From IMG/VR virus record IMGVR_UViG_3300042555_000162, positions 1 to 20,393 of that record: a stretch of 20,393 nucleotides of DNA. One strand, 5' to 3'. Below the pieces are notes generated by a model that worked only from the letters and a program-made list of their open reading frames with translations, was not told where the DNA came from and searched no databases. Positions 5,613-14,092 of the stretch are shown in pieces. Position numbers and translations under genes: made by a program. Every line of letters starts with the position of its first letter. The first letter of the stretch is position 1. This DNA comes from a virus.

Positions 5613-7809
5613 CGATATATATAAGGAGGTGCCCACTTATAAAGATGGGTCTTGGGATACCACTGTGTTTTATTCACGTGAGGAATTCCGAGACTTTCTT
5701 ATACCCTTATTTAAAGAACCTGGAGAATATCATTTTGATGAGGTGAGTAAAATATTTAATGCTGAGGGACGTAAGTTTCAAAAGCAAGGATATTACTGTT
5801 CTGCCCCTGTAAAGACTAAAGACTTTATTAAATATTGGGATGATCAGAAGCATAAGTGTCGTAATGGTATTATAGTACATAGTGAAGATAAAACCTGGTA
5901 CGTGTCTAGAGATTACTACATGTGGTTAAACTTTCTTCCTATTTATGATAAGGAAGAAAAACGTTTTGACTTTGCTAAGATAAGAGATGCCCAATATCAT
6001 ATGGCTCTTTATGAACATCTTGCAGAATTGCACTGGAAGCATGCTATTATTTTAAAGAAACGTCAGATAGCTTCTTCTTATTTTCATATGGCTAAACTTA
6101 TTAACCAATGGGTATTTGAATCTGGAGCTGTGTTAAAAATAGGTGCTAGCCTTAAAGATTATATTAATGAAAAAGGTTCTTGGAAGTTTTTAGAAGAATA
6201 TAAAAACTTTATTAACCAACACACTGCTTGGTATAGACCAGCTGAACCTGATAAGGTGGGAGCATGGAACCAACAGATTAAGGTGAGAGTGAATGGACGT
6301 GATACGTATAGAGGATTAAAATCTTCTATTAACTCTTACTCATTTGAAAAGAATCCTACAAATGGTGTCGGTGGTCCTGTAACTTATTTTTTTCATGAGG
6401 AAGCAGGTATTGCTCCTAATATGAATGATACATATGGATTCATGAAACCAGCACTTAAGTCTGGTCATATGATTACTGGTCAGTTTATTGCAGCAGGATC
6501 AGTCGGTGATCTTGATCAATGTGAACCATTAAAACTTTATATAGACAAACCAGAAGAAAATGGATTTTATGGTGTAAAGTCTAATCTTATAGATAAAACA
6601 GGTACTATTGGCGTTACCGGCTTGTTTATTCCTGAGCAATGGTCAATGCCTCCATATATAGATCAATATGGTAATTCTCTTGTACAAGAAGCTCTTGATG
6701 CCCTTGAAGAAGAGTTTGTAAAGCTTAAGAAAGATCTTGAACCGGCAGCTTATCAACTTGAAGTATCTCAGCATCCTCGTACTATAGAAGAAGCTTTTGC
6801 CACAAGAAAGCTTTCTATATTTCCTCCTCATTTAATTTCTAAACAACAGCAACGTATTCAAGATAAACAATATCCTGTAGAATATTTAGAGTTATCTAGA
6901 GATGCTGATGGAAAGATTATAGATAAACCTTCTAGAAAGATACCTATTACAGAATGGCCTATTTCTAAAAAGACAGAAGATAAAGAAGGAGTGTTGTGTA
7001 TCTATGAAAGACCTCACAAAGATCCAAGTTTTGGAATGTACTATGCATCTGTCGATCCAGTAGGAGAAGGTAAGACAACTACATCAGATTCCTTATGTGC
7101 TATTTACGTATATAAGAATCCTGTAGAAATTATTAAAGACTCTGGAAATGGCAATGTAGAAAATAGTATAGAACGTGATAAGATCGTGGCATCTTGGTGT
7201 GGACGTTTTGATGATATTAATAAAACTCATGAGCGTTTAGAATTGCTCATAGAATGGTATAATGCCTGGACTATTGTAGAAAATAACGTAGCTTTGTTTA
7301 TACAATATATGATTAGCAAGAAAAAACAGAGATACTTGGTTCCTAAGGATATGATCTTATTCTTAAAAGACATTGGTGCCAATCGTAACGTATTCCAAGA
7401 ATATGGATGGAAGAACGTAGGTACATTATTTAAAGGAACTGTATTATCTTATGCTATTGAGTTCTTAAAAGAAGAGCTTGATCAAGAAACTACTGCTGAT
7501 GGAACTATAGTAAAAACCATATATGGAGTGGAAAGAATTCCTGATCCAATGCTCCTAAAAGAAATGCAAGCTTACCAAGATGGTGTCAACGTGGATAGAC
7601 TTGTAGCTTTTTCAGCCTTAATAGCCTTTGCAAAGGTGCAACAATCTAACCGTGGATTGGCTAAACGTGTAGAAGTTACAAATGAAAATTTGGCTAACTC
7701 CCAAAAATTTAGTAAATTAAATTACAGCCCCTTTAGACATATGGGTAGTTCTAAGAGAGGATCAGGTAGTAGTCAACCCCCTAGAAATCCTTTTAAAAAT
7801 ATAAGATAA
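5596..7809 (+). CDS. terL: Terminase large subunit (packaging ATPase-nuclease)
   Basis: TerL powers DNA translocation into the prohead and cuts the concatemer. At 737 aa it fits the large TerL of crAss-like phages. The ATPase half has an atypical Walker A region (LKKRQIASSYFHMA, about 153-166) without the classic GKT/S, and a Walker B VTYFFHEEA (262-270) ending in the acidic pair E268-E269. The RNase H-like nuclease half shows motif I YASVDPVGEG with D487, motif II TIVENN with E562, and a C-terminal acidic motif (QDGVNVDRLVAFSALIAFA) with D662/D667. The start is GTG 5596, overlapping the previous gene by 17 nt; GTG 5629, directly behind AAGGAG, is too close to use that site. Confidence 0.93.
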   Translation: MEKLNNDIYKEVPTYKDGSWDTTVFYSREEFRDFLIPLFKEPGEYHFDEVSKIFNAEGRKFQKQGYYCSAPVKTKDFIKYWDDQKHKCRNGIIVHSEDKTWYVSRDYYMWLNFLPIYDKEEKRFDFAKIRDAQYHMALYEHLAELHWKHAIILKKRQIASSYFHMAKLINQWVFESGAVLKIGASLKDYINEKGSWKFLEEYKNFINQHTAWYRPAEPDKVGAWNQQIKVRVNGRDTYRGLKSSINSYSFEKNPTNGVGGPVTYFFHEEAGIAPNMNDTYGFMKPALKSGHMITGQFIAAGSVGDLDQCEPLKLYIDKPEENGFYGVKSNLIDKTGTIGVTGLFIPEQWSMPPYIDQYGNSLVQEALDALEEEFVKLKKDLEPAAYQLEVSQHPRTIEEAFATRKLSIFPPHLISKQQQRIQDKQYPVEYLELSRDADGKIIDKPSRKIPITEWPISKKTEDKEGVLCIYERPHKDPSFGMYYASVDPVGEGKTTTSDSLCAIYVYKNPVEIIKDSGNGNVENSIERDKIVASWCGRFDDINKTHERLELLIEWYNAWTIVENNVALFIQYMISKKKQRYLVPKDMILFLKDIGANRNVFQEYGWKNVGTLFKGTVLSYAIEFLKEELDQETTADGTIVKTIYGVERIPDPMLLKEMQAYQDGVNVDRLVAFSALIAFAKVQQSNRGLAKRVEVTNENLANSQKFSKLNYSPFRHMGSSKRGSGSSQPPRNPFKNIR

Positions 7810-8111
7810 TGCAAGAAGAAATGCCATTACATGCTCAAAAAGTAGCTATACTATCTCGTTTAATAAAAGAAAGTTCTCTTACACTTGAGGAAGCTTTGCT
7901 TATTTTAAAAGAAGAAGAGGTAGAATCAACAGTTGTTTCAACACCAGGTTGGTCAACTGGAACTACGACACCATGGACAGTACCTATTCAACCTTATGGA
8001 ACCATTAATGGTAATCCAATTACATTTACTACTTCAAACTCTTTAACTGGGTCAATGACTACTACTAGCAGTACTAGAAGTTTTACAGCTGACTTAGACT
8101 TAAATAATTAA
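7809..8111 (+). CDS. Small Thr/Ser-rich protein between terL and portal, 100 aa
   Basis: Two parts are visible. Residues 5-40 form a charged, leucine-rich helical segment (KVAILSRLIKESSLTLEEAL, then LILKEEEV), like a small helix-turn-helix or oligomerisation unit. Residues 43-95 are Thr/Ser/Gly/Pro-rich and look extended or disordered, as in virion decoration or fibre-attachment proteins. No homologue comes to mind. It is coupled to TerL by a TAATG overlap and precedes the portal by 5 nt. A minor virion or head-vertex role is inferred only from this place and composition. Confidence 0.65.
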   Translation: MQEEMPLHAQKVAILSRLIKESSLTLEEALLILKEEEVESTVVSTPGWSTGTTTPWTVPIQPYGTINGNPITFTTSNSLTGSMTTTSSTRSFTADLDLNN

Positions 8112-8116
8112 GAATC

Positions 8117-10861
8117 ATGCAGATATATAACGCAATGGATCTCAAAGCTGGTAAAAAAGCTGACTATAACAAGATGGGTACACTTACCCAACCTATTCAA
8201 TTCATATCTGAAAATGAGAAGAATGAGGAGTGGAGAGCCTGGAACTTAGATTGGTTAGAGTTTCAAGGTATGAAACAGCTTAGACGCAATGCTCGTAGAC
8301 TCATGAAAAACTATAACCTTGCCAAAGGTATTATAGACAAAACTGACTACATTATAGAAGAAGATAACGAGGTGGCTGATCTTATAGATACATTAACTAA
8401 ACAAGATGAATCAGCTTTAGAGCTTAAATTTTACCCTATTATTCCAAATGTGGTGAATGTACTTACTAATGAATTTAGTAAACGTACTTCTAAAATCATG
8501 TTTAGAGCTATAGATGATATATCTTATAATGAAATGCTAGAAGCTAAACGTCAAATGGTAGAAGACGTTTTGTTACAACAAGCTCAGCAAAAGATGTTCA
8601 TGAACTTGATTAATCAAGGAATGGACCCTGAATCAGAAGAAGCTCAACAGATGTTATCTCCTGAAAGTTTAAAGACTCTTCCTGAAATTGAAGACTATTT
8701 TAAAAAGGATTATAGATCTATGATTGAAGAGTGGGCCACCCATCAAATGAAGGTGGACACTGAAAAGTTTGGTTTACAAGAACTAGAAGAGCGTGCTTTT
8801 AGAGACATGCTTATTACAGATAGAGAATTTTGGCATTTTAAAATGAATGAGGATGACTATGAAGTAGAGCTTTGGAACCCGTTACTAACCTTTTATCATA
8901 AGTCTCCAGATGTACGTTATATTTCTCAGGGTAACTGGGTAGGTAAAATGGATATGATGTCTGTATCAGACGTTATTGACAAGTTTGGCTGGATGATGAA
9001 TCAAGAGCAGTTAGAAGCTTTAGAAGCTATTTATCCTGTAAGAGCTGCTGGTTATGCTATCCAAGGTATGCAAAATGATGGAAGTTACTATGATCCTACA
9101 AGATCTCATGACTGGAATACTCAAATGCCATCATTGGGGTATAGACAATTTGCTTCTGTATATGACTCTAAGTTTGGTACAGGAGATATAGTTGAATGGA
9201 TCTTATCAGATTCAGAAGATACTATTGACTTTGGTAAATCTCATTTATTACGTGTATCTACAATTTATTGGAAGAGTCAACGTAAAGTGGGTCATTTAAC
9301 TAAGATTACAGAAGAAGGAGAGATTATACAAGATATTATATCTGAACAATATAAAATTACAGATAAGCCTCAGTATAACACTGTGGTATATAAACAAAAG
9401 ACTAAGGACAACTTAATCTTTGGTGAACATATTGACTGGATATGGATTAACGAAACTTGGGGTGGTGTTAAAATAGGACCCAATCGTCCAGCATTCTGGG
9501 GTATGAATAACCCAGGTGGTATTAACCCAATCTATTTAGGCCTTAATGGTGGTAAGCCAGGTAAGGTTCCTTTTCAGTTTAAAGGTGATAGTACATTATA
9601 TGGATGTAAACTTCCAGTGGAAGGTGCTGTATTTGGGGATAGAAACACCCGCAGTATTTCATTGGTTGATCTCATGAAACCATATCAGATAGGTTACAAT
9701 ATTGTAAATAACCAAATAGCTGACATTTTAGTAGATGAGCTTGGTACGGTTATTATGTTAGATCAGAACTCTTTGCCACGTCACTCTATGGGAGAAGACT
9801 GGGGTAAAAATAATCTGTCTAAAGCCTATGTGGCCATGAAGAATTTCCAGATGTTACCTTTGGATACATCCATTACTAACACTGAGAATGCTCTTAACTT
9901 CCAACACTATCAAGTGTTAAACTTAGAGCAAACTAACCGTTTACTTTCTCGTATTCAATTAGCTACATATTTTAAGAACCAAGCATTTGAAACTATTGGT
10001 CTAAATCCTGAACGTATGGGTCAGCAGATTGCTCAACAGCAAACTGCTACAGGTATAGAGCAAGCTATGAATGCATCTTATGCTCAGACAGAACAGTATT
10101 TTATACAGCATTCTGACTATTTGATGCCAAGAGTTCACCAAATGAGAACTGACTTAGCTCAATACTATCATTCTAAGAAGCCAAGTTTACGTCTTCAATA
10201 TATAACTGGTAATGATGAAAAGATTAATTTCCAGATAAATGGAACAGATCTTTTAATGAGAGACTTTAATATTTTCTGTACTACTAAGACTAATCAAAGA
10301 TCTGTAATGGAGCAGTTACGTCAGATTGCATTAAATAACAATACTACTGGAGCTTCTATATTTGATCTTGGTAATGTTGTTAAATCTGAATCTATTGCTG
10401 AACTTACTGGTGTTCTTAAGGATGCTGAACAAAAAGCTAATGCTCAGAAACAAGCTGAGATGGAACAACAGCAGAAGATGCAAGAAGAATTACTTGCTTC
10501 TCAAGAACGTCAGAAGCAAATGGATCTTCAGTTTAAAGCTGAACAAGCTGATCTTGATAGACAAAATAACATCACTCTTGCTGAGATTAGATCAGCTGGT
10601 TATGGTGCTATGATGGATATTGATAAGAATCAAGTATCTGATTATCAAGATGTTCTAGCTAATATTCAGAAACAGCAAAGTTATCAAGACACTATGAGTT
10701 TTAAACGTGAGCAGGAAGTTAATAAAACTGCTACTAATGCTCAGAAGTTAGATATTGAACGTCAGAAGTTACAAACTCAAAAGGAAATTGCTGACAAACA
10801 ATTACAGATAGCTAAGGAAAATAAGAACAAATATGATGTTTCTTCTAAGAAGAAGAAATAA
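8117..10861 (+). CDS. Portal protein (crAss-like, 914 aa)
   Basis: The portal is the dodecameric ring at one capsid vertex through which DNA is pumped. Position (after terL, before scaffold and capsid genes), length and domain plan support the call. The N-terminal and central region is mixed alpha/beta with a Tyr/Trp-rich wing. A long helical stem and crown stretch follows (about residues 580-760, including GQQIAQQQTATGIEQ). From about residue 765 to the end comes a Gln/Lys/Glu-rich helical tail (EQQQKMQEELLASQERQKQ), ending in KKKK, that would form the barrel inside the capsid. It is longer than common portals (500-750 aa), matching the extended crAss-like type. A + strand frame at 10362-10613 inside it is a shadow of the Gln/Leu-rich codons. 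Confidence 0.88.
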   Translation: MQIYNAMDLKAGKKADYNKMGTLTQPIQFISENEKNEEWRAWNLDWLEFQGMKQLRRNARRLMKNYNLAKGIIDKTDYIIEEDNEVADLIDTLTKQDESALELKFYPIIPNVVNVLTNEFSKRTSKIMFRAIDDISYNEMLEAKRQMVEDVLLQQAQQKMFMNLINQGMDPESEEAQQMLSPESLKTLPEIEDYFKKDYRSMIEEWATHQMKVDTEKFGLQELEERAFRDMLITDREFWHFKMNEDDYEVELWNPLLTFYHKSPDVRYISQGNWVGKMDMMSVSDVIDKFGWMMNQEQLEALEAIYPVRAAGYAIQGMQNDGSYYDPTRSHDWNTQMPSLGYRQFASVYDSKFGTGDIVEWILSDSEDTIDFGKSHLLRVSTIYWKSQRKVGHLTKITEEGEIIQDIISEQYKITDKPQYNTVVYKQKTKDNLIFGEHIDWIWINETWGGVKIGPNRPAFWGMNNPGGINPIYLGLNGGKPGKVPFQFKGDSTLYGCKLPVEGAVFGDRNTRSISLVDLMKPYQIGYNIVNNQIADILVDELGTVIMLDQNSLPRHSMGEDWGKNNLSKAYVAMKNFQMLPLDTSITNTENALNFQHYQVLNLEQTNRLLSRIQLATYFKNQAFETIGLNPERMGQQIAQQQTATGIEQAMNASYAQTEQYFIQHSDYLMPRVHQMRTDLAQYYHSKKPSLRLQYITGNDEKINFQINGTDLLMRDFNIFCTTKTNQRSVMEQLRQIALNNNTTGASIFDLGNVVKSESIAELTGVLKDAEQKANAQKQAEMEQQQKMQEELLASQERQKQMDLQFKAEQADLDRQNNITLAEIRSAGYGAMMDIDKNQVSDYQDVLANIQKQQSYQDTMSFKREQEVNKTATNAQKLDIERQKLQTQKEIADKQLQIAKENKNKYDVSSKKKK

Positions 10862-10897
10862 TTATAGCTCTATTATCCAGACCTTAGATGCTTTATT

Positions 10898-10919
10898 TTA
10901 AAAAATTGTAAATTTTTAA
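10898..10919 (+). terminator. Weak AT-only hairpin after portal gene
   Basis: TTAAAAAATT (10898-10907) can pair with AATTTTTAA (10911-10919) around a 3-nt loop, with one bulged A. It has no GC pairs and no clean T-run afterwards, so termination here would be inefficient. It overlaps the -33 TTG of promoter P2, so it may only reflect base composition. Confidence 0.25.
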
Positions 10920-10945
10920 GATTTAAGTTGTATATTTTTAATGTA
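10906..10945 (+). promoter_or_regulatory. Promoter P2 upstream of scaffold/capsid operon
   Basis: TATATTTTTAATGTA at 10931-10945 matches the motif of P1 and P3 (shared pattern TATATTwTwwATGTA). A TTG at 10906-10908 lies 22 nt upstream, against 20 nt in the other two. It stands in the 109-nt gap after the portal gene, 25 nt before the next ATG, so the leader would be short and contain AAAAACCAA. Confidence 0.55.
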
Positions 10946-10970
10946 GAGATACACATAAAAACCAAACAAA

Positions 10971-12251
10971 ATGACTGATAATCAGAACACTGTACAGACA
11001 TCTGTACAACAAGTAGACCTTGACATTGATAGTTGGTTAGGAGCTCCTGGAGCAGACAGTATAGTTACCCCAGCAGGTGGTAATCCAACTGGAGAAACTA
11101 CAGAGCTTAAACCTAGCATTTTTAGTCAGGGCAAACCAGATCTTAGTTTCTTAGATAAAGAGATTGAAGATACTGAAGAACATAAGGATAAAGACGGAAA
11201 TGTCTTACCTAAAGTTACTAAAGAAGAAACTAAAGACCTTATAGATAGTCTAGAAGGAAATCCTGATGAGGATGACGAAGACGGTAAATCTAAAGGAGGA
11301 AGACCTAAAACAGATAAGTCTGGATTAATAGGGTTTCTTAAAAAACGTATAGAGTCAAAGGAAATGTTTGCCTTTGATGACTATGATGAAGAAAAACAAG
11401 ATCTTGAAGAGTATTTAGGTACTCTTGGAGAGAAAGATATAGAAGAGCTTTGGCAAGCTAATATAGACAATATGAAGTCTGAAGTGGCTGCTAAAACTCC
11501 AAAAGAGTTTTTTGAGTCTTTACCTGAAGAACTTCAATATGCTGCAAAGTATGTAATGGATGGTGGAACAGACTTAAAAGGAATGTTTCAAGCTCTAGCT
11601 CAAGTTGAACAAGTAAGGTCTTTAGATCCAACTAATGAAAATGACCAAGAAGGTATTGTAAGATCTTATTTACAAGCTACCGGTTTTGGTAATGAAGAAG
11701 AGATTGATGAAGAAGTAACTACTTGGAAAGATTTAGGTGTATTAGAAAAGAAAGCTAAACAATTTAAGCCTAAGTTAGATCAGATGCAAGAAGAGATTGT
11801 TCAATCTGAGATTGCAGAACAAGAAGCTAGAAAACAACAACAGGAACAAGCTGCTGAAGCTTACATGAAAAATGTGTTTGAAGCTTTAAGACCGGCAGAA
11901 ATTAATGGTCTTAAGTTAGATAAGAAGACACAAGCTCAGTTATACAGCGGTCTTGTTCAACCTCAATATCCTTCTATTAGTGGAAGACCTACTAATCAGT
12001 TAGGACATTTGTTAGAGAAGTATCAGTTTGTAGAACCAAACTATCCTTTAATAGCTGAGGCATTATGGTTACTATCTAATCCTGAGGAATACCGTCAGAA
12101 TTTAGTAAAACAAGGTAAGAATCAAGCTGTTGAACAAACAGTTAGAACTCTAAAAACTGAACAATCTAGAAAAACTAGTAGCACTCATCAAGAAGATGAC
12201 GAGCCAAGATCTAGAAAGTTAGTAAGACCTACAAATATATTTAAAAGATAA
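10971..12251 (+). CDS. Putative scaffold / capsid assembly protein, 426 aa
   Basis: The call rests on position between portal and major capsid genes and on composition, since I see no named domain. The N-terminal 45 residues are polar and flexible. Residues about 60-115 are extremely acidic (NPDEDDEDGK) and include a basic GGRPK turn. The middle is helical and Glu/Lys/Gln-rich, with a clear coiled-coil stretch at about 265-300 (EQEARKQQQEQAAEAYMKN). The C-terminus is basic (PRSRKLVRPTNIFKR), as in scaffolds that bind coat protein through a basic tail. Arg codons are mainly AGA, unlike the capsid gene next door. It is probably expressed from P2; a structural internal protein is the main alternative. 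Confidence 0.65.
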   Translation: MTDNQNTVQTSVQQVDLDIDSWLGAPGADSIVTPAGGNPTGETTELKPSIFSQGKPDLSFLDKEIEDTEEHKDKDGNVLPKVTKEETKDLIDSLEGNPDEDDEDGKSKGGRPKTDKSGLIGFLKKRIESKEMFAFDDYDEEKQDLEEYLGTLGEKDIEELWQANIDNMKSEVAAKTPKEFFESLPEELQYAAKYVMDGGTDLKGMFQALAQVEQVRSLDPTNENDQEGIVRSYLQATGFGNEEEIDEEVTTWKDLGVLEKKAKQFKPKLDQMQEEIVQSEIAEQEARKQQQEQAAEAYMKNVFEALRPAEINGLKLDKKTQAQLYSGLVQPQYPSISGRPTNQLGHLLEKYQFVEPNYPLIAEALWLLSNPEEYRQNLVKQGKNQAVEQTVRTLKTEQSRKTSSTHQEDDEPRSRKLVRPTNIFKR

Positions 12252-12265
12252 TTCTTATAATTTCT

Positions 12266-12288
12266 AACCCTTAAAATTAAAAAGCCTT
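12266..12288 (+). promoter_or_regulatory. Leader motif before the major capsid gene
   Basis: The 23 nt directly before the capsid ATG read AACCCTTAAAATTAAA followed by AAGCCTT. Almost the same string stands directly before the gene at 16324 and nowhere else that I found. There is no Shine-Dalgarno site, so this may be a translation-enhancing leader for highly expressed virion genes, or a regulatory site. Confidence 0.5.
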
Positions 12289-13908
12289 ATGGCAACTCCA
12301 GTTTTGAATAATGGTATATTTCTACGTGATACCACTTATCAGACAAGTTCACACGTAGACTCGTATCACCTTTCAAACTTACTGAAGTCAGCTGAGCCTA
12401 CAGACTTAGGTCCTGTAGACTTATGGGCTATGGCACAAAAAGTAGAAATGCCTTTGTACCAGATGTCTAGCTTCGGTGGTAAGAACGTTATCTCTGTAGA
12501 TAATGCTCGTGGTGAGTACAAATGGCAGATTCCAGTAACGCAGGATCTTCCTTACATTACAGAAGACATTGAATCAGCTAATGCCACTAAAGGTATTGAT
12601 GGTCAGTCTTTCAAAATCAAATTGAATAAGCGTTCTTTTGGTCATGGTGATATCATCACTTATGACAAGTACAATGGTGTTGAAATGTACATCACTGCTG
12701 ACGATATTATCCCAGCTGGTGACGGTTTCATCTACACTGTACAGTTAGTAAACAACGACAATGCTAAGTACTTGGATAACAAATACTTAAAAGTTGGTAC
12801 TAAAGTTTTCCGTAAAGGTTCTGCACGTGGTGAGTACGGTGAAAGATTTTCTGACATCGGTAACATCAATGCAGGTTTCCGTGAATTCTACAACTACGTT
12901 GGTGGTGCTGAAGCTCACGTTCACTATTCTGTAAGCTCTAGAGCTGACTTAATGATGAAAGGTGGTATGAAAGCTGATGGTACAGTTCCTGTAATTGAGA
13001 TGTGGAGAAACTTTGACAAGAGTGTTGATCCTTCTATTTCTAACTTAGAAGACATGGCTTCTAAAATGGGTAAAGATTATGTAAAGAAAGCTTACCAATC
13101 TGGTCAGTTAACTCGTACATTCTTAACTACAATGGAAGCAGCTCACTTGAGCAAAATTGCAAATGACATTGAAACCTACTTAATGTGGGGTCAAGGTGGT
13201 AAGGTTAAGCAAGATGGTCCAGACGATATCAGATTATCTGTAGGTCTTTGGAAGCAATTGGATAACTCTTACAAGCGTATTTACAACAAGGGTAGTTTCA
13301 ACTTGGATTTATTCAAGAGTGAAATCTTTAACTTCTTCAACGGTAAAGTTGAGTTCCAAGGTCCAGATCCTAAGCGTCAATTAGTTGTACAAACTGGTTT
13401 AGGTGGTATGAAATTGGTTAACGAAGCTATCAAGAAAGAAGCTATCAACTCTGGCTTAGTGATTAATGCATCTGAAATTGGAGCTATCACTGGTAAAGGA
13501 ATGGACTTAAACTTTGGTTTTGCTTACACTCAATACGTTATTCCGTTCTTGGCTAACGTTAAGTTTGTATTGAACCCAGCGTTTGATAACATCCACACTA
13601 ATGATATTGAGAACCCAATCATTGATGGTTTCCCATTAAGTTCTTACAATTTCATTATCTTTGACATCACAGATAATACTAACGACAATATTTATTTATT
13701 GAAGTTAAGCTGGGATAATCAATTAAAATGGTTCTATCAAAACGGTACAATGGATTACATGGGTCGTACACAAGGCTTCCAGTCTTCTGGAAACTTCAAC
13801 GGTTACCGTGTATTCATGACACAAACAATGCCAGCTATTTGGGTTAAAGATCCAACTAAGGTATTGAAGATCGTTATGAGAAACCCAGTTACTGGCGGAT
13901 CATTCTAA
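12289..13908 (+). CDS. Major capsid protein (HK97-fold, crAss-like)
   Basis: This 539-aa protein builds the icosahedral shell. The call comes from position after portal and scaffold-like genes, size, the absence of catalytic motifs, and a layout compatible with the HK97 fold: an N-terminal arm (first about 60 residues, ending PVDLWAMAQKVEMP), an E-loop-like glycine-rich region (SFGGKNVISVDNARGEYKW), a long spine-helix region around 250-290 (EDMASKMGKDYVKKAY) and a late beta-rich domain. Arg codons are 11 CGT to 5 AGA, and TAC, AAC and TTC are common, unlike its neighbours and typical of very high expression. The private leader at 12266 fits that. Capsid lattice details cannot be read from the sequence. 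Confidence 0.85.
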   Translation: MATPVLNNGIFLRDTTYQTSSHVDSYHLSNLLKSAEPTDLGPVDLWAMAQKVEMPLYQMSSFGGKNVISVDNARGEYKWQIPVTQDLPYITEDIESANATKGIDGQSFKIKLNKRSFGHGDIITYDKYNGVEMYITADDIIPAGDGFIYTVQLVNNDNAKYLDNKYLKVGTKVFRKGSARGEYGERFSDIGNINAGFREFYNYVGGAEAHVHYSVSSRADLMMKGGMKADGTVPVIEMWRNFDKSVDPSISNLEDMASKMGKDYVKKAYQSGQLTRTFLTTMEAAHLSKIANDIETYLMWGQGGKVKQDGPDDIRLSVGLWKQLDNSYKRIYNKGSFNLDLFKSEIFNFFNGKVEFQGPDPKRQLVVQTGLGGMKLVNEAIKKEAINSGLVINASEIGAITGKGMDLNFGFAYTQYVIPFLANVKFVLNPAFDNIHTNDIENPIIDGFPLSSYNFIIFDITDNTNDNIYLLKLSWDNQLKWFYQNGTMDYMGRTQGFQSSGNFNGYRVFMTQTMPAIWVKDPTKVLKIVMRNPVTGGSF

Positions 13909-13921
13909 TAATACTTACAAT

Positions 13922-13944
13922 CCTGGGAGGTAAAATCTCCCAGG
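13922..13944 (+). terminator. Hairpin after capsid gene, terminator-like
   Basis: CCTGGGAG (13922-13929) pairs perfectly with CTCCCAGG (13937-13944) around a 7-nt loop, 13 nt after the capsid stop. The following bases (CTCTTGTATC) are only partly T-rich, so it may attenuate transcription or protect the capsid mRNA 3' end rather than stop all transcription. A hairpin with the same CCTGGG/CCCAGG core and TCTT-type tail lies at 15117-15151. Confidence 0.6.
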
Positions 13945-13964
13945 CTCTTGTATCTATATCCTCC

Positions 13965-13983
13965 CTTAGAATAGTATTCTAAG
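13965..13983 (+). repeat. Inverted repeat, perfect 8-bp hairpin
   Basis: CTTAGAAT (13965-13972) and ATTCTAAG (13976-13983) are perfectly complementary around a 3-nt loop. It lies between the capsid terminator-like hairpin and the three-way-junction RNA. It could be an RNA hairpin or a protein-binding site; nothing distinguishes these. Confidence 0.45.
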
Positions 13984-13987
13984 AAAA

Positions 13988-14067
13988 CCTAACCTGTTGT
14001 ACGCAGACTGGCTGATCACCGGAGAGCTTGCAACTCTCAACAGGTTCTAACATTAGGTCTTCGGACC
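13988..14067 (+). ncRNA. Three-way-junction structured RNA element after MCP
   Basis: Nested complementarity is exact: outer stem CCTAA 13988-13992 / TTAGG 14053-14057; inner stem CCTGTTG 13993-13999 / CAACAGG 14038-14044; and inside it two abutting 4-bp hairpins with 7-nt loops, CTGG-CTGATCA-CCGG (14008-14022) and AGAG-CTTGCAA-CTCT (14023-14037). A UUCG-tetraloop hairpin GGTC-TTCG-GACC follows at 14056-14067 and competes for two bases of the outer stem. The element lies 25 nt upstream of the next ATG, so it is in that gene's leader. Part of its core recurs in the tRNA-like RNA at 4878-4902. The second loop resembles an anticodon loop, but no T-arm is present. Known class: none recognised. 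Confidence 0.55.
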
Positions 14068-14092
14068 ATGTATAAAAACCAAAAAACCAAAT

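Noticed and set aside
5621-5631. AAGGAGGTG as a Shine-Dalgarno site and alternative terL start at GTG 5629
   Set aside because: The site directly abuts the GTG with no spacing, other genes here do not use Shine-Dalgarno sites, and the upstream GTG 5596 keeps a coupled overlap.
10362-10613. Plus-strand ORF of 83 aa inside the portal gene
   Set aside because: It is a Leu/Asn/Lys-rich frame-shifted reading of the Gln-rich portal C-terminus, with no family signal.
13988-14067. Complete tRNA with Ala (TGC) anticodon at 14029-14031
   Set aside because: The AGAG-CTTGCAA-CTCT hairpin looks like an anticodon arm, but no T-arm can be paired and the enclosing stem closes right after it.
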